DNA of 26,658 nt, from assembly GCA_010094045.1 (NCBI GenBank), contig ML986672.1:19759-46416 (forward strand), written 5' to 3'. How positions within the stretch are numbered: position 1 is the stretch's first letter; every line of letters begins with the position of its first letter. The notes under the pieces were generated by a model. It was not told where the DNA came from. It did no database searches and saw nothing but the letters and a program-made list of their open reading frames with translations. The DNA is from Lojkania enalia. Taxonomy: Eukaryota > Ascomycota > Dothideomycetes > Pleosporales. This document shows positions 8,541 through 20,724 of the stretch, in pieces. A program made the translations under genes and the position numbers.

Positions 8541-9660
8541 ATGTTGGGATTAGCTAGTAAGGCTACCTCTTTAGAGGTAGATATAATAACTATATTTATA
8601 AGAATGCAGAACGAGTTAATATAATAATAGGAACAGCTAGTCCTAGTAGACAAATAGATAAGAAGCCTAAAAGAGACTTAGAATAGCCTTCTTAAAAGTT
8701 TTAAAGAAATATAAGAAATAGTTAATAATAAATAAGGAATAGGACTTATAGGAATTATCTAGAAACTCGAGCAAGTTGAAAGAGCGCTACTAACAACGTA
8801 TTATTAGTAATAAATTAAGTTAGTACTACTTAATAAGTTTAACGGAACTAGATCTAAACTTAAAGGATTTCTAGTAGTAGTAAGAATTTATATCAACGTT
8901 AACCTAGATATTATCTAATATAAAAATAAGAAAGTACTATTTATAGGAGCCTATCTAACAGGCAAACTATTTAACTAGTTCCAGTCCTTTCTAATAGATT
9001 TTAAGAACCACGCAGAAGAATACTAGAAAAGTAAAACTAAAGTAATATTTACAAGCCTAGTATACTTCTAATAGAAACTTAAACTAGCGTTTAGAGATAT
9101 CGACAAAGTATAAGTAGTAGAAAATAGACTCTACAACCTAGTTTAACTAGAATCTATTACCTCGTATATATTAAGTTTTTAACAGCTCTCGAATAAAGTT
9201 ATATAGAACAACTATAGTATAATAGTAAAGTTCCGTAGAAGACTAAAAATAGAAATAAGAAGGGTAATAATATATATAGAATAACTATAGGATCTAGCGT
9301 TATACTTTTAACTAGTAAAAAGAATCAACAACGAACTATACTAGTTTAAAAGCGAGGAAAGGTAAGCATACTATTAAAGGGTACGCTTTTTAGTAAGGGC
9401 TACTAACGCGGGCGGACTTATAGATCTAAGTACTACTAGGAAAAAGAAGCCTAAACTATAGGCGACTTAAAAAAAAAAGACTTAGAAAAAAGATATTAAG
9501 TATTATAATTATTAAAAACTAGAATATATAGTAAAGGAATGTTGAAGTAAAAAGAAAGAAAAGAAAAACTAGCCTATAGAAGATAAACCGCAGGAAGCAG
9601 GTAAAGAGAAACTAGCCACAACTATAGAATATAGAACCCTATATTAGTCCTTCTGTAGCG
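8541..9660 (+). pseudogene. Gypsy-1 gag (capsid and nucleocapsid) pseudogene
   Basis: ATG at 8541 opens a frame (MLGLASKATSLEVD...) that runs on with only TAA/TAG stops. Capsid words: NKFNGTRSKLKGFLVVVRIY (about 8838-8896) and KVLFIGAYLTGKLFN.FQ, matching chromovirus capsids. The nucleocapsid zinc knuckle is at 9501-9542: four CCHC positions in correct spacing, of which the first two Cys codons are TAT, His is TAT and the last Cys TGT survives. A Lys/Glu-rich linker follows. The same frame continues into protease without a shift, so the gag/pol border given here is arbitrary. Confidence 0.85.
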
Positions 9661-12600
9661 AAGACGAGTGCTAAATATATCAACAACTTAAAGAAGCTAT
9701 AGGATATTAGCCTTAGAAGAAAATATAACTTACAGCAACGCAGGAACGCATAAAAAGATAGCTAGAAGAAGTTTAAGAAGAATCGGATAAGGACGAAAAA
9801 ATAAACACCCTATTACAAATAGAAGAAGCTACTACTAGAGTATTAACACCTAAACCGGCACCTAGAGTATATTCTATATACTAATAAGGAATAATCGAGT
9901 ACGAATAGGGAATACCGGCTCCTATAGCTACTCTACAAGAAGAACTACCTATAAGATTCCATAATAAGAATAGACTAGGATAAGATATTGTCGACGTTTA
10001 TAAGGAATGGTAAAATATCTACCCTAGAAAAATCCGCTTCTTACACTTTTAAAAATAGATAGAAACAACAAAAGTAGTAGAAAAATATCTTAATATAATA
10101 GATTGGGATAAGGCTGTATATACAGTATAGAAAGTAGTAGCCTTCTTATAAAACGAAGTGCTAGTAAAATACTAGATACTAAAGGCATCACGATATAAAT
10201 AAGAATAGAACTACTAGGTTAGAGAAGACGATAACCCTTATATAAACTAATACCACCCAGTATATTTTAAGATAGCATAGATATCGTGCATTAAACGACA
10301 GTATAAAGCCTACTAAGGAAGAAAGGAAAATATAGGTATATAGCTAAGACGACTAAACGAAGATAAAGTACTAGGAAATTTTATAAAGTAAGAAGCTATA
10401 ATAGAATAGGAAGTTATTAAATAAACCTAAAACTATATAGTACTCAAATTTAGACCTCTACTACCTAAGGTATATATTAGAGGGAGACTATAGTACGAAT
10501 GCCTAGAATAGAAATATCCGAAATATATATCTATAAAAGAAGTAATAGCCTACTAACCTAAGATAACTTAACTATACAGGAACGCAGGAGAATACTACCT
10601 TATAATACCCGGACGATACTACGGCTATAAAGTATATATACTTATTAATAGTAGAGTAATAAAGAATTTTATAGCTAGTAACTATATTGCTAGAAAAGGA
10701 ATACCTATAGTATAATTAGAGCGACCCTATATAATCTAAATTATAGAAGGAAAAGATTTCTAAAAGAAAGTTATATATACTATAGAACTAGAAGAATTCG
10801 AAATTCTAGGAACAACCTAACAAGAACAAATATTCTAAATTATAGAGATTACCGACTATAATATTATCCTAGAAATTCTATAGTTAAGAAAAGAAAACCC
10901 TTAGATAAATTAGTAAACGGGATAAATTATCCTTAAAAACTCTAGCTAACTAATTAAGAAACAACTCGCTATAATAGTAAAAGAAGTAGTAAAAGAATTA
11001 TTCCTAATAGGAAATATATTATATAGCATACCTAAAGAATACTAATACCTAATAAAATAACTTTAAGAACTACTACGATATCTATTTAAGTATAGAGAAC
11101 ATAACTATAAAATTAAACTCTAATTAGGAAAAGAACCTAGATATAGACTAATATATAGCCTAATACTAAGGGAAATAGAGGCTCTAGAATAATATATAGA
11201 CGAACACCTAAAGAAAGGAATAATTTAAGAATTAAACTTACTAGTAGTACACCCTATATTCTTCGTAGATAAGAAAGAAATAATAGACCTATAAATATAT
11301 GTTAATTATCGCACCCTTAATAATAATATTATTAAGGACTGATATCCTCTACTACTTATCTATAACTTAAGAAACTAATTAAGAGAAGCTACTATCTTTA
11401 CAAAATTAGATATCTAGAATATATACTACTAGATCTATATTAAAGAAGGAGACGAATAGAAAATAGTATTTAGGATAAAAAAGAGACTTTTTAAATACCT
11501 AGTTATACCATTTAGACTTATTAACGTACCAGCTATTTTTTAAAAACGAATCGATAAGGTACTAAAACTATACCTTAGATAATTCTGTATAGTCTATTTA
11601 GACGACGTTCTTATATACTTAAAAATAAAGTAAGAATATAAGGAATATATCGAATAAGTATTACGCGTATTATAAGTAGTAAAACTATACCTTAAAGTAA
11701 GGAAATACGAATTTTATACTATATAAATAGACTATTTAGGATTTATTATTAAACTAGGACAACTATAAATAGACCTAAATAAATTAGTAGTAATTAAAGA
11801 CTAGCTAACCTTAAAATTAGTTAAAGATATCTAATCCTTTATAGGATTTTATAACTTCTATCGAACCTTTATTAATAATTAGAGCGATATAACTACACCC
11901 CTAACTCAACTATTAAAGAAAGATATTACCTTTATATAGGAAAACAAATAAGAAAAAGCCTTCTAAGAAGTTAAGAAACAATTTTAGTAAGAACCGGTAC
12001 TAAAACTCTACGACCTAGAAAAGAAAGCTTTTATAGAAACCGATGTATTAGGAACAAGAATAGCTGGAATCCTTATATAAATCTATAATAGAAAACGATA
12101 CCTAGTAGTATACTATTTATAAAAACTTATACTAGTAGAGATAAATTATAATATATATAACTAAGAACTTCTAGCTATTATAGCATGCTTTAAAGAATAG
12201 CGTGTATACCTATAAGAAGCGAAATAGTAAACCGAAGTCTATTACGATTATAAGAACCTTACTACCTTCCTTACTACTAAAACTCTTACCCCTAAACAAG
12301 TTAGATGGTTATAAGAACTAGCTATATTCAACTTTAAGATTATCTATATTAGTAGAAAATAGAACTAAAGAGTAGACGTATTAAGCAGACTACTAGGATA
12401 CGAGTAAGAGAAAGGAACTACAGCTATACTACTAAGAAGATAATAAGACGGAAGTATAATATATAATTACCTACGACTCGCAATAATAACTATTACTAAA
12501 GAAGTAAGCTAGATAATACTAATTAGATTAGTAATAAACGGGATACCTGAAGAACTTTAAGAATAAAAACTAGAATAGATAGATAGACTATTATATATCT

Positions 12601-13960
12601 ACAATTAAATCTATATACTAGCTAAAGTTAGAAAAGAATTTATTAGGTAATTCTACGAAGCCTCTACCTATAAATACTAAAGAATAGAGAAAATACTAGA
12701 ACGAATCCTTAGAGGATTCTACTTTCCTAAAGTAAGAGAATAAGTAAAAAATATATTACGGGAATATATAAACTACTAATAGAATAAACCTAATAGATAT
12801 ATACTCTATAAACTATTATAAAATCTAGAAACGTTAACCGAGTTATAGATAGAAGTTACTATAGACTTTATTATTAAGCTACTAAAGTTAAAAGACTACC
12901 TAAAGGGAGAAGTATATAACTCTATTATAATAATTATAGATAGACTTATAAAATATACCTACTTTATCCCTTATAATAAAGTATTATTAGTAGAATAGGT
13001 TGTAAACATCTTTCTAAAATAGATTATCGTATAATATAGGGTACCTTAGAAGATAATTATAAACTAAGATACTAAGTTTACTTTAAAGTTTTAGTAAATA
13101 ATTATAAACTTACTAGGAATTAAATATAAGATATCTACAGTATTTTACCTATAAATAGATAGATAGATAGAACAAATAAACTAAATAGTAGAGTAATACC
13201 TATAGTACTACCTTAATTATAGATAAAATAATTAGGTAATACTACTACTAATAGTATAACTCGCGTATAATAGTATTATATATAATATAACTAGAGTATT
13301 ACTATTTATAGTAAACTATAGGTATAAACTAAAAATATATAACACCCTAATTAAAACAGTATTATAAGCACCCTAAGTATAAGAACAAGTCAAGATTATT
13401 TAACAAACGTAAGACTTACTAAAAAAAAACCTCTAGTTCCTATAATATACTATAAAGAAATACTATAATAAGAAATATAAATAACTACTTTATTTTAAGA
13501 AGGGAGAAAAAGTTTAGCTATTACGATGAAACATTTAAAGTAAACGACTAAGTAGTAAACTAGACTATATTAAAATTAGACTATATAAAATTAAGAAATA
13601 AATATTACCCGTAAACTATCGACTTAAATTACCTACAACTATAAAAATCTACCTAACCTTTTATATCGTACTTATAGAAAAGGCACCTTAGGACGCTGAA
13701 CTGGTAGTATATAATATAGATATATACGGAGAAGACCGGGAATAGGAAGTTAAAAAAATAACAAGATATAAAATATAAAATAGCAAATAGTACTATCTAA
13801 TAAAATAGTTAGGAATAGATAAATATAGGAACTTATAGAATAATACCTAAGAACTAGAAGAAAACCTCAGCCCTATAGTATTATAAGTATATCGTAAAAC
13901 CCGAATTCGCGAAGAAAACTTAGAGATAAAGTAGTAGGATTAAATAATATTAGCTGCGTT
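9661..13960 (+). pseudogene. Gypsy-1 pol with C-terminal chromodomain
   Basis: In frame with gag. Protease: YILINSRVIKNFIASNYI (about 10635-10690; DSGA now NSRV). RT: VNYRTLNNNIIKD.YPLLLI (11301 on) and VYLDDVLIYL with both catalytic Asp intact (11601-11606). RNase H: FIETDVLGTRIAGI (12030 on). Integrase: mutated HHCC finger about 12640-12800, then D at 12864-12866 (TIDFIIKLLKLKDYL), D at 13078-13080 (DTKFTLKF) and E at 13170-13172, all three preserved. Chromodomain 13740-13865: EVKKITRYKI, then YLIK.LGIDKY (YLVKWKGY) and a NL.NNT.ELEEN tail. About 1800 codons from gag ATG; stops throughout, nearly all TAA/TAG. The exact end is unclear because the frame stays nominally open past 13960. Confidence 0.88.
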
Positions 13961-14232
13961 ATAAGAGGCAACTCCGCTTTAAAAAGAAGACCTGCCTCGC
14001 GATCTGCCTCTTCCTCTTCCTTAAGCTGCTCCCACGCATGTTTATAACCCTCTACCTACCTACGCTTTACTTATTTATAAATCTTCTAAAGACGCTAGAT
14101 CTTTATATAAGCCGCCGCTACCTTATTAAGAAGTTGTTCTAACTCTTTCTAGGCTAGACGAATCTCCTCCTCTAGTTTCGCAACTTTAGCATCCCGCTTT
14201 ACTACTAGGAAGAATTAGGAACGAACTAGCAT
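13867..14232 (-). pseudogene. Antisense coiled-coil ORF in Gypsy-1 3' region
   Basis: The minus strand has ATG at 14232-14230, a TAG at 13875-13873 and TGA at 13869-13867, all in one frame of 122 codons. The translation is charged and heptad-like: MLVRSQFFLVVKRDAKVAK, then LEEEIRLA.KELEQLLNKVA, VKRR.VEGYKHAWEQLKEEE and EADREAGLLFKAELPL, where every internal stop is TAA/TAG at a plausible Gln/Trp site. The frame is also readable upstream to about 14460 (hydrophobic), so the true start is uncertain. It overlaps the end of pol tail to tail. The region is less AT-rich than the rest of the element. I recall small coiled-coil proteins of this style near fungal gypsy elements, but the function is unknown. 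The overlapping plus frame is also stop-poor (Pro-rich), an alternative reading. Confidence 0.55.
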
Positions 14233-14554
14233 TATAGGACCGTAATATATAAGTAATCCAAGTATTATAATCCGTATTATATAACGAACGTATACTAGTA
14301 TAAAGGTACTCTAAATAATATAACTTTTTAGGTGTCTCCTTCTTATCTACTTTATAAGTTAACCTCTTACAGGAATACCGGGAATAAGGTATAATAATCT
14401 CGCCTAAATAGTCTATACGATTAGTATAATAGTATCTACCTAGGGTTAAATAATAAAGGGGAGGTATTAGGAATATATATAGTCTTAACGAAGACAGCGT
14501 ACTAGCCCTACTATATACTAGACTAGGACGGGAAAACTCTTAGACCGAGAGCTT

Positions 14555-14569
14555 AGAGGGGGAAAGTAG
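14555..14569 (+). promoter_or_regulatory. Gypsy-1 polypurine tract
   Basis: AGAGGGGGAAAGTAG directly before the 3' LTR: the plus-strand primer site for reverse transcription. Confidence 0.8.
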
Positions 14570-14928
14570 TATTATAGATGCCCCTGCGGAAAACCCTATA
14601 CTAGATCCGATCGAGATCTAGAACTCTATATAGCTAGAAGAATAGGGCTAATATAAGGTACGTAATATACTTAGCAACTTAGTTAACTAAGCAACTAAGT
14701 ATACTTAGTTATTCAGCTAGCTAAGCAAGAAGGAATAATAAGGGAACTAAATTGTATTTAATAACCTTATAACTCTAACCTTTACAACTCTTTATAGTTA
14801 ACTTAAATATCTTTTATATACTCTACTTATATACTTCTATTATAAGCCTATAAGAATAATCTCCCGTAGTATATAATTACTTTTAGTTATTACCTTGTTC
14901 TATACCTAGCTAATTAGAGGCTATTATA
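14570..14928 (+). repeat. Gypsy-1 3' LTR (359 bp)
   Basis: Begins TATTATAGATGCCCC where the 5' copy has TGTTACGGATGCCCC: three G/A or C/T changes in eight bases. Ends GGCTATTATA. Same length as the 5' LTR. Confidence 0.93.
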
Positions 14929-14933
14929 AATTT
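14929..14933. repeat. Target-site duplication AATTT, right of Gypsy-1
   Basis: Second copy of the C2 target; pairs with 8070-8074. Confidence 0.9.
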
Positions 14934-14988
14934 ACAACTTGCGCGATTATTCTATAAAAATTTCTATATCCTTCTAATATATATAAAA
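14934..14988 (-). pseudogene. C2 segment 2: end of transposase reading frame
   Basis: 55 bp between the two retrotransposons (ACAACTTGCGCGATTATTCT onward), equivalent to 23090-23144 in C3. Contains the last codons of the transposase on the minus strand and ends with the TAAAA copy of the Gypsy-2 target. Confidence 0.88.
14984..14988. repeat. Target-site duplication TAAAA, left of Gypsy-2
   Basis: Pairs with TAAGA at 21028-21032 (one G/A difference). C3 has TAAGA once at 23140-23144. Confidence 0.85.
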
Positions 14989-15291
14989 TATTACGGTAAT
15001 ACTATAATACCTTTATACCTATACTACTCTTACTATAATACCTAAACCGGCTGCTAGTAATAACTATTAGCTGCTAGCTAGAATATAATTAACTTGTCTT
15101 AACTATAATAGAGGAAGGTTTCGCCGACCCGGCTAGCCTATATAGTAGTATAGACCTAGCTCCTATAAAAACTTATATAATATAGATATCTCTATTTTTT
15201 ATATAATATCTTAATATTTATATATAGTATATAGTAATAGAGTTAACTACCTAAAGTACGATTAATTAACTATATATAAACGTCTGTAATA
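14989..15291 (+). repeat. Gypsy-2 5' LTR (303 bp)
   Basis: TATTACGGTAATAC...GTCTGTAATA. CCTATAAAAAC near 15163 is a TATA-like promoter candidate, present also in the 3' copy. Confidence 0.92.
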
Positions 15292-16580
15292 TTATATTAT
15301 ATTATCTACTATTATATATTATAGACGAGAATACGCTTATTAGTATATTTAAAGAGATCTAGAGTAAGCTAGACTTTTTATAGTAGAAGAACAAGATGCT
15401 AGTAGAGGCCTTAGTAACCTAGGAGAACCGCTATAAGTTAGACCTTAAAGCGATATAAAGGGAATTTAGTAGCTATTAAACGGCTACCCCTTTACTAGCT
15501 ACTAGTATATTAATAGTAATAGAACTATTACCTACCCTTAGCCTAACTTAGCCTGCAACCCTAGCTTCTAAATAGATACCTATATTAACTTCTAATCCGC
15601 CTAAAACTATATATAACCCGTATTTCCGTTTTAACTACTTATTTAACCTTCTAATATTCTCTAGTAAATATTTAGAGCTTTTATACTTTATTAGAAAGCT
15701 CTACTATAAACTAGAAGGAAATACTAACTAATATCTAACTAAATATATTTATCTTCTATATATCTATTCCCGCTTAAAACGAGACCTAGTAATATTAGTT
15801 AACCTATTAATAGACAAGGGTATTAACTCTGTAGACAGCTTAGTCGCCTTCTTAGAATCTACCTATAGCGACCGGAATAAGGAGACTATAGTATAGAGTA
15901 AACTAGAGACTTTAAAGTAAGGCCGAAGCAGGTTCCCTATTTACTTTACTAAATTTCAACGCCTGATTGTAGATACTAAACTAAATAAGACCGGATAAAT
16001 CATATATCTCCAATATTCTCTCTCTAATAAGCTCCGCCGTACTATAATTAGTATTATAATACTTAGCACCCTAAACAACTATACTAACCTAATTTCCTTA
16101 TATAATACTAACTTATATTACCTGCCCGGCAACCACCGCAAATAACTAAAGTATTATACTACTTACTAGAAGGACCCGAACGTTATAAAACTCGACGCTT
16201 CTAACTATACGCTTATAGGCTCTAATAAATAAGAAAGACGCTACTATAAAGGACGTTATTATAAGTATAGTAGTAAGGGATATATTTTACTAGAATACAG
16301 TACCCCTCTACTATTAATCTATTAAGGGTCTTAGAGCCCTACTATACCTTATAGATCCTACTCTCAATCCTCCGACTAATCCTCTAACCAATCCTTAATA
16401 CGCTTATTATCTTATAGATAAGGCTATTACTCTTACTCTTAAACGCAGCTAGTCTTATTAACTAGAACGTTATTAAAAGGTCTATTCTAGAAGTAAGTCG
16501 TCTCCCAGGACTATATCTATACCGAATTTCTATATATCTATAGAACCAGCCCCTATAGAAATAGTTATAGAACTACTAAA
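15292..16580 (+). pseudogene. Gypsy-2 gag pseudogene
   Basis: A frame with codons at multiples of 3 reads DENTLISIFKEI from 15324, preceded by ATA at 15321-15323, apparently the mutated ATG, about 30 bp after the LTR. An N-terminal helical part (KLDFL..KNKMLVEALVT) is followed by a Pro/Thr-rich linker, a capsid region (15600-16100) with YNPYFRFNYLFNLLIFSSKY and LRRTIISIIILSTLNN, and a CCHC knuckle at 16257-16298 in which all four metal-binding codons are now TAT or TAC. A Ser/Tyr-rich tail ends near TAG at about 16578. Few stops for its length compared with pol. Confidence 0.82.
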
Positions 16581-16599
16581 TTCTAGCTTTTTTCTTAAT

Positions 16600-19500
16600 C
16601 TATTAAAACCTAGTCTAGTAAGATATTAATATTTTTATTAATACTAGAGCTACTAGTTATAACTATATCTATAGAAACCTCGTATATACTCTAAAACTCT
16701 AAAAGATACAACTCCTGTATAATTTATACCTGACCGACTTTAATAGAGAAGTTCTTTATAGGGGGACTATCTTCTACTTAATTATCTTAACCCTCCAACA
16801 TTTAAATATTTAGAGATAGTATATTTCTATATAACTATACTAGAAAAATACTAGTTAATTCTAGGATAGTTATAGATATATAAGTATTATATAAACCTAG
16901 ACTACGAGAATAAACAGCTAGTCTTTACCGCTAACTAATATCTAACTTAATACTTATAATCTACTAGTACTACTATCTACTAACAGGCTATTTAAACGGT
17001 TATTAAAGACTGTAAACTACCTAAACCTAATATAAAAGAAGACCCTAAAGTAATTAATTTATAACTCTTATATAACCTAAAGCTTAGGTAACGCTATTTA
17101 AAGTTCCGCCTGTTAAACTATATCTAATATAATTACTAGCTACTTAAAATACTACGCTAGTTAAAAGAACTTAAAATTAAAACCAACCTAACCTTAGACG
17201 AAGATTATAGCTAAGAGGACCTATCTAAGCCTAAATACCTAAAGTCTATACTATAACTAGATATATACTATATAGGCGCTATACTACTAGTCTAACTTTT
17301 CTAGTAATTTAACTATAAAATCTTCGCTATATTAATAGTTAATATTAATAAGGCTCTAGCCCTAAAGGTATATACTAACCCTATTACTAAAGTGCCTAAA
17401 GAATACTATAACCTATTATCCGTCTTCTTATATAAGGATGTAGATAAGCTACCTAAATAATAACTATACGATTATAAGATTAAACTAGAGAATAGTAAGT
17501 AAGCTAGCTTTAGTCTACTCTATAGGATGTCTTAGAACAAGCTGAAAGTATTAAGAAAGTACTTTAACGAGAACTTATCTAAGGGATTTATTAGAGCGAG
17601 TTTATTACTAGTAACTATACCTATAATCTTTATAAAGAAACCTAGAAGTAGTCTCTAATTCTATATAGACTATAGAGCCCTAAATACTATTATTATTAAG
17701 AACTAATACCCGATTCTACTAATCTAAGAAACGTTAACCTAACTTAGTAAGGCTAAATACTATATAAAACTCGATATTATTGCCGTATTTAATAAGCTAA
17801 GGATTGCTAAAAGAGACGAATAGAAGACTATCATTTATATATACTACGGGCTGTTTAAATATCTAGTAATACTCTTTAACTTAGCTAACGCTTTAAGTAT
17901 ATTCTAGTATTTTACAAATAATATACTAAGACTATACTTTAATATATTTTATACTGCCTATATTAACGATATTCTAATATTTAATAAGAATCTAAAGGAT
18001 TATAAGTAGTATATCTAGCTAGTCCTTAAAGTCTTAAGAGTAAATAGTCTACAGCTTAATATAGATAAGTATAAGTTCTACTAGTTAGAAATAATCTACC
18101 TAGGGTATATAATTATTATAGAAGGGATCTATATAAACCCGAAGAAGGTAGAGGCAATTATTAACTAGAAATACTCTAAGAATATAAAAGATATTTAAGC
18201 CTTTATAGGCTTCGCGAACTTCTACTAATAATTTATTAGCAACTTCTTATAGAAAGTCTCTTCTTTAGTAGCCCTGACTAAAAAGAATACTCGATTCGAC
18301 TAGAATAATAGCTATTAATATTCTTTTAACTATCTAAAGAATACTTTTATCTCTATACTAATTCTCTAATATTTTAATCTTAAACTGCTAATAGTAGTAG
18401 AAGCTAATACGTCTAACTTTATAACAGCTAGCGTGCTATTTTAGAGAGGTATTAACAGTAAACTAAGATCTATTACCTATTTCTCTAAGTGTATAAACCC
18501 TGCTAAAGGCAACTATAAGATTTATAATAAGGAACTACTCGCGATTATCTAATATATTAAGTAATAGAGGCCCGAATTAGAAGGCGCAGCATTTTCTATA
18601 GAAGTACTAAGCGATTATAAGAACCTATAGTACTTCGTAATAACGAAGTAGCTAAGCTACTAATAGGCCTATTAGTTAGAATATCTGTTAAGGTTTAACT
18701 TTAGTATTATATACTAACCCGGAAAACTTAGAGAGAAGCCTAATACTTTAACTTAAAGGTTATAAGATAAGTCTATATAAGAAGAGGCCTGTAAAAGTTA
18801 TTAATAGATATTACTTCGTCCTAAACTATTCCGATAGATAGAAGTAGGCTAACCAATTATAGAGATTATCGATGAAGAATACCCGAACGATAATCTAATC
18901 TAAGATACCTTAAAGCTACTAAGAGAAGGAGCCCGTCGATTTAAGCTTCTAACTCTAGCTAACTATAAAGAGCGTAACAACCGATTATACTATTAAAATC
19001 GACTTATAGTATTAGACTATAATAAGCTGAAGCTTAAGCTGCTGTAAGCTGTTTATAACTCGCCGTCCAGCAGATACTCTAGTTAAGAAAAGACCTTAGA
19101 ACTACTCTAGCGCGAGTACTATTAGTTAAAGATATTTAACTTAGTATAATAATATATAGACTATTATTATATATACTAAAGAAGTAAGGCTTTTAGAAAG
19201 AAGTACTATAGATTACTAAAACTATTACCTATACCTAAACAAAGGTTTTAAAACATCTCTATAGATTTTATAACCGATCTACTAGAATTAGAAGATTATA
19301 TAAATATTATAGTAGTAGTTAATAGGCTTAGTAAATATAGACACCTAATACTATGCGTAAGAATTAAAGCTTCTAATATTATCCGACTATTCTATTACTA
19401 TATATAGGTTTACTATAGACTACTATATACTATTACGTCCGACTGTAAAATATAGTTTATCTCTACCTTCTACTAAAAGCTCTATAAATAGCTACAAATT

Positions 19501-20360
19501 AATATGTATATATTAACCAGCTTCTATCTAAAGACTAATAGCTAGATAGAGAATACTAATATAGTAATAGAATAAGTTCTCTAAGCCTATACCAGCTATA
19601 AATAAGATAACTAGATTGAATAGCTACTAACAGCGTAGTTTAAAGCGAATAATACAGTATCTAAATTAATAAAAGTTTCCCTATTTCTAGCCTACTTTAG
19701 CTAGTACCCTTAAATAGGCTTCGAGCAGCCTATAGGGATCTATTAACCGCTAAAACAATTCTTAATAGCTTAAGAAGCTAATAGACTAGTTAATAAGATA
19801 AAGGATATTATAGAGTATATTAGAGAAGAACTCACCTAGATATAAGCGTTCTAATAAGAGTACGCTAACTATAAGTATGTACTAGCCCCTAACTATTAGG
19901 TTAGTAATCTAGTCTAGCTAGATACTAGAAATATATATATATAAAGACCGTTGAAAAAATTTAACTAGAAGAATATAGGCTCCTATAAAGTTATTATAAA
20001 GGTATCCTCGCACGCTTATAAATTAAAGCTACTTAAATCGGCTAAAATATATCCTATATTCTATGTATCGCTATTATAGCTAGTACCTAAGTCGTCTAAC
20101 TACTTGTTTAGTTAATAAGTATATAACCCTAAACCTATTAAAATTAATAGAGAATTAGAATACCTCGTTAAGTAAATAGAAGACTTCTACTACAACTAAT
20201 AGAGACGCCGGTATAAATACCTAGTTAAGTAGACTAGCTATTACAACCTAGAATAGTACCTAGCTAGTAATTTTGCTAAGACAACTGCTGTAGAAGATTA
20301 TTATACTAGAAACCTAAATAAATAAGACCCGAATATAATATTACGTCTAGATTCTTAATT
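16600..20360 (+). pseudogene. Gypsy-2 pol with C-terminal chromodomain
   Basis: Protease-like DINIFINTRATSYNYI (16622-16670; D(S/T)GA mutated) lies in the -1 frame relative to gag. From about 16850 to the end the frame shifts once more, probably a one-base indel near 16810-16850: LILG.L (PILGLPW) at 16855, RT DYRALNTIIIKN.YPILLI (17668 on) and YINDILIF with YxDD now YIND (Asn at 17965-17967), RNase H VVEANTSNFITASVL (18390 on) and KGNYKIYNKELLAII, integrase ISIDFITDLLELE (D 19264-19266), SDCKI.FIS (D 19441-19443), NS.IENTNIVIE (E 19549-19551), RPLKKFN and a chromodomain at 20152-20277 (ELEYLVK.IEDF...RRRYKYLVK.TSYYN). Probable stop TAA at 20356-20358. Confidence 0.87.
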
Positions 20361-20424
20361 AGGCGCTAGAATCTAATTTAAGTATATTTCTGGACGCCTG
20401 CAATAATATTATACTAATATAATA

Positions 20425-20640
20425 CTAGTAATAGTACTACTATATAAACCGACCTAACCTAATCCCTAGTATAGTACTACTATATAAACCGAACCGATCT
20501 AATCTCTAGTATAGTACTATTATACGATAACAACTAGTTGCGCTAATATATCTATAACCTAACCTAATCCCTAGTATAGTACTACTATATAATAATAACT
20601 AATTACGCTAATACGCCTATAACTTTAACTAATACTAATA
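20425..20640 (+). repeat. Tandem 40/66-bp repeats in Gypsy-2 3' untranslated region
   Basis: TAGTACTA(C/T)TATA recurs at 20432, 20472 and 20512 (40-bp period), then at 20578 (66 bp). The long units contain an extra AACTAGTTGCGCTAATA-type block, seen again after 20600. Placed between pol and the polypurine tract. No coding potential seen. Confidence 0.7.
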
Positions 20641-20711
20641 TTAATAACTACTACTTAATTATAAATAACTTAAATATAATATAAAGACCTAACTTATAGG
20701 AGTTTATAACT

Positions 20712-20721
20712 AAAAGGGGGG
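20712..20721 (+). promoter_or_regulatory. Gypsy-2 polypurine tract
   Basis: AAAAGGGGGG three bases before the 3' LTR: plus-strand primer of reverse transcription. Confidence 0.8.
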
Positions 20722-20724
20722 TAC

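Larger units (their letters stand above)
8075..14928 (+). mobile_element. Gypsy-1: full-length Ty3/gypsy chromovirus (6854 bp)
   Basis: Two 359-bp LTRs, a 5-bp target duplication AATTT (8070-8074 and 14929-14933), a polypurine tract, and gag-protease-RT-RNase H-integrase-chromodomain in that order. The uninterrupted C3 copy shows AATTT once at the equivalent site (23085-23089), confirming the boundaries. Inactivated by transitions only: by hand the LTR pair differs at about 40 of 359 sites, all C/T or G/A, with no length change. I cannot see a normal TGG primer-binding site after the 5' LTR. Confidence 0.93.

Noticed and set aside
12480..14560. tRNA or rRNA genes in the less AT-rich patches.
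   Set aside because: No cloverleaf with conserved T-loop or rRNA motifs found by eye; the patches are pol and the antisense ORF.
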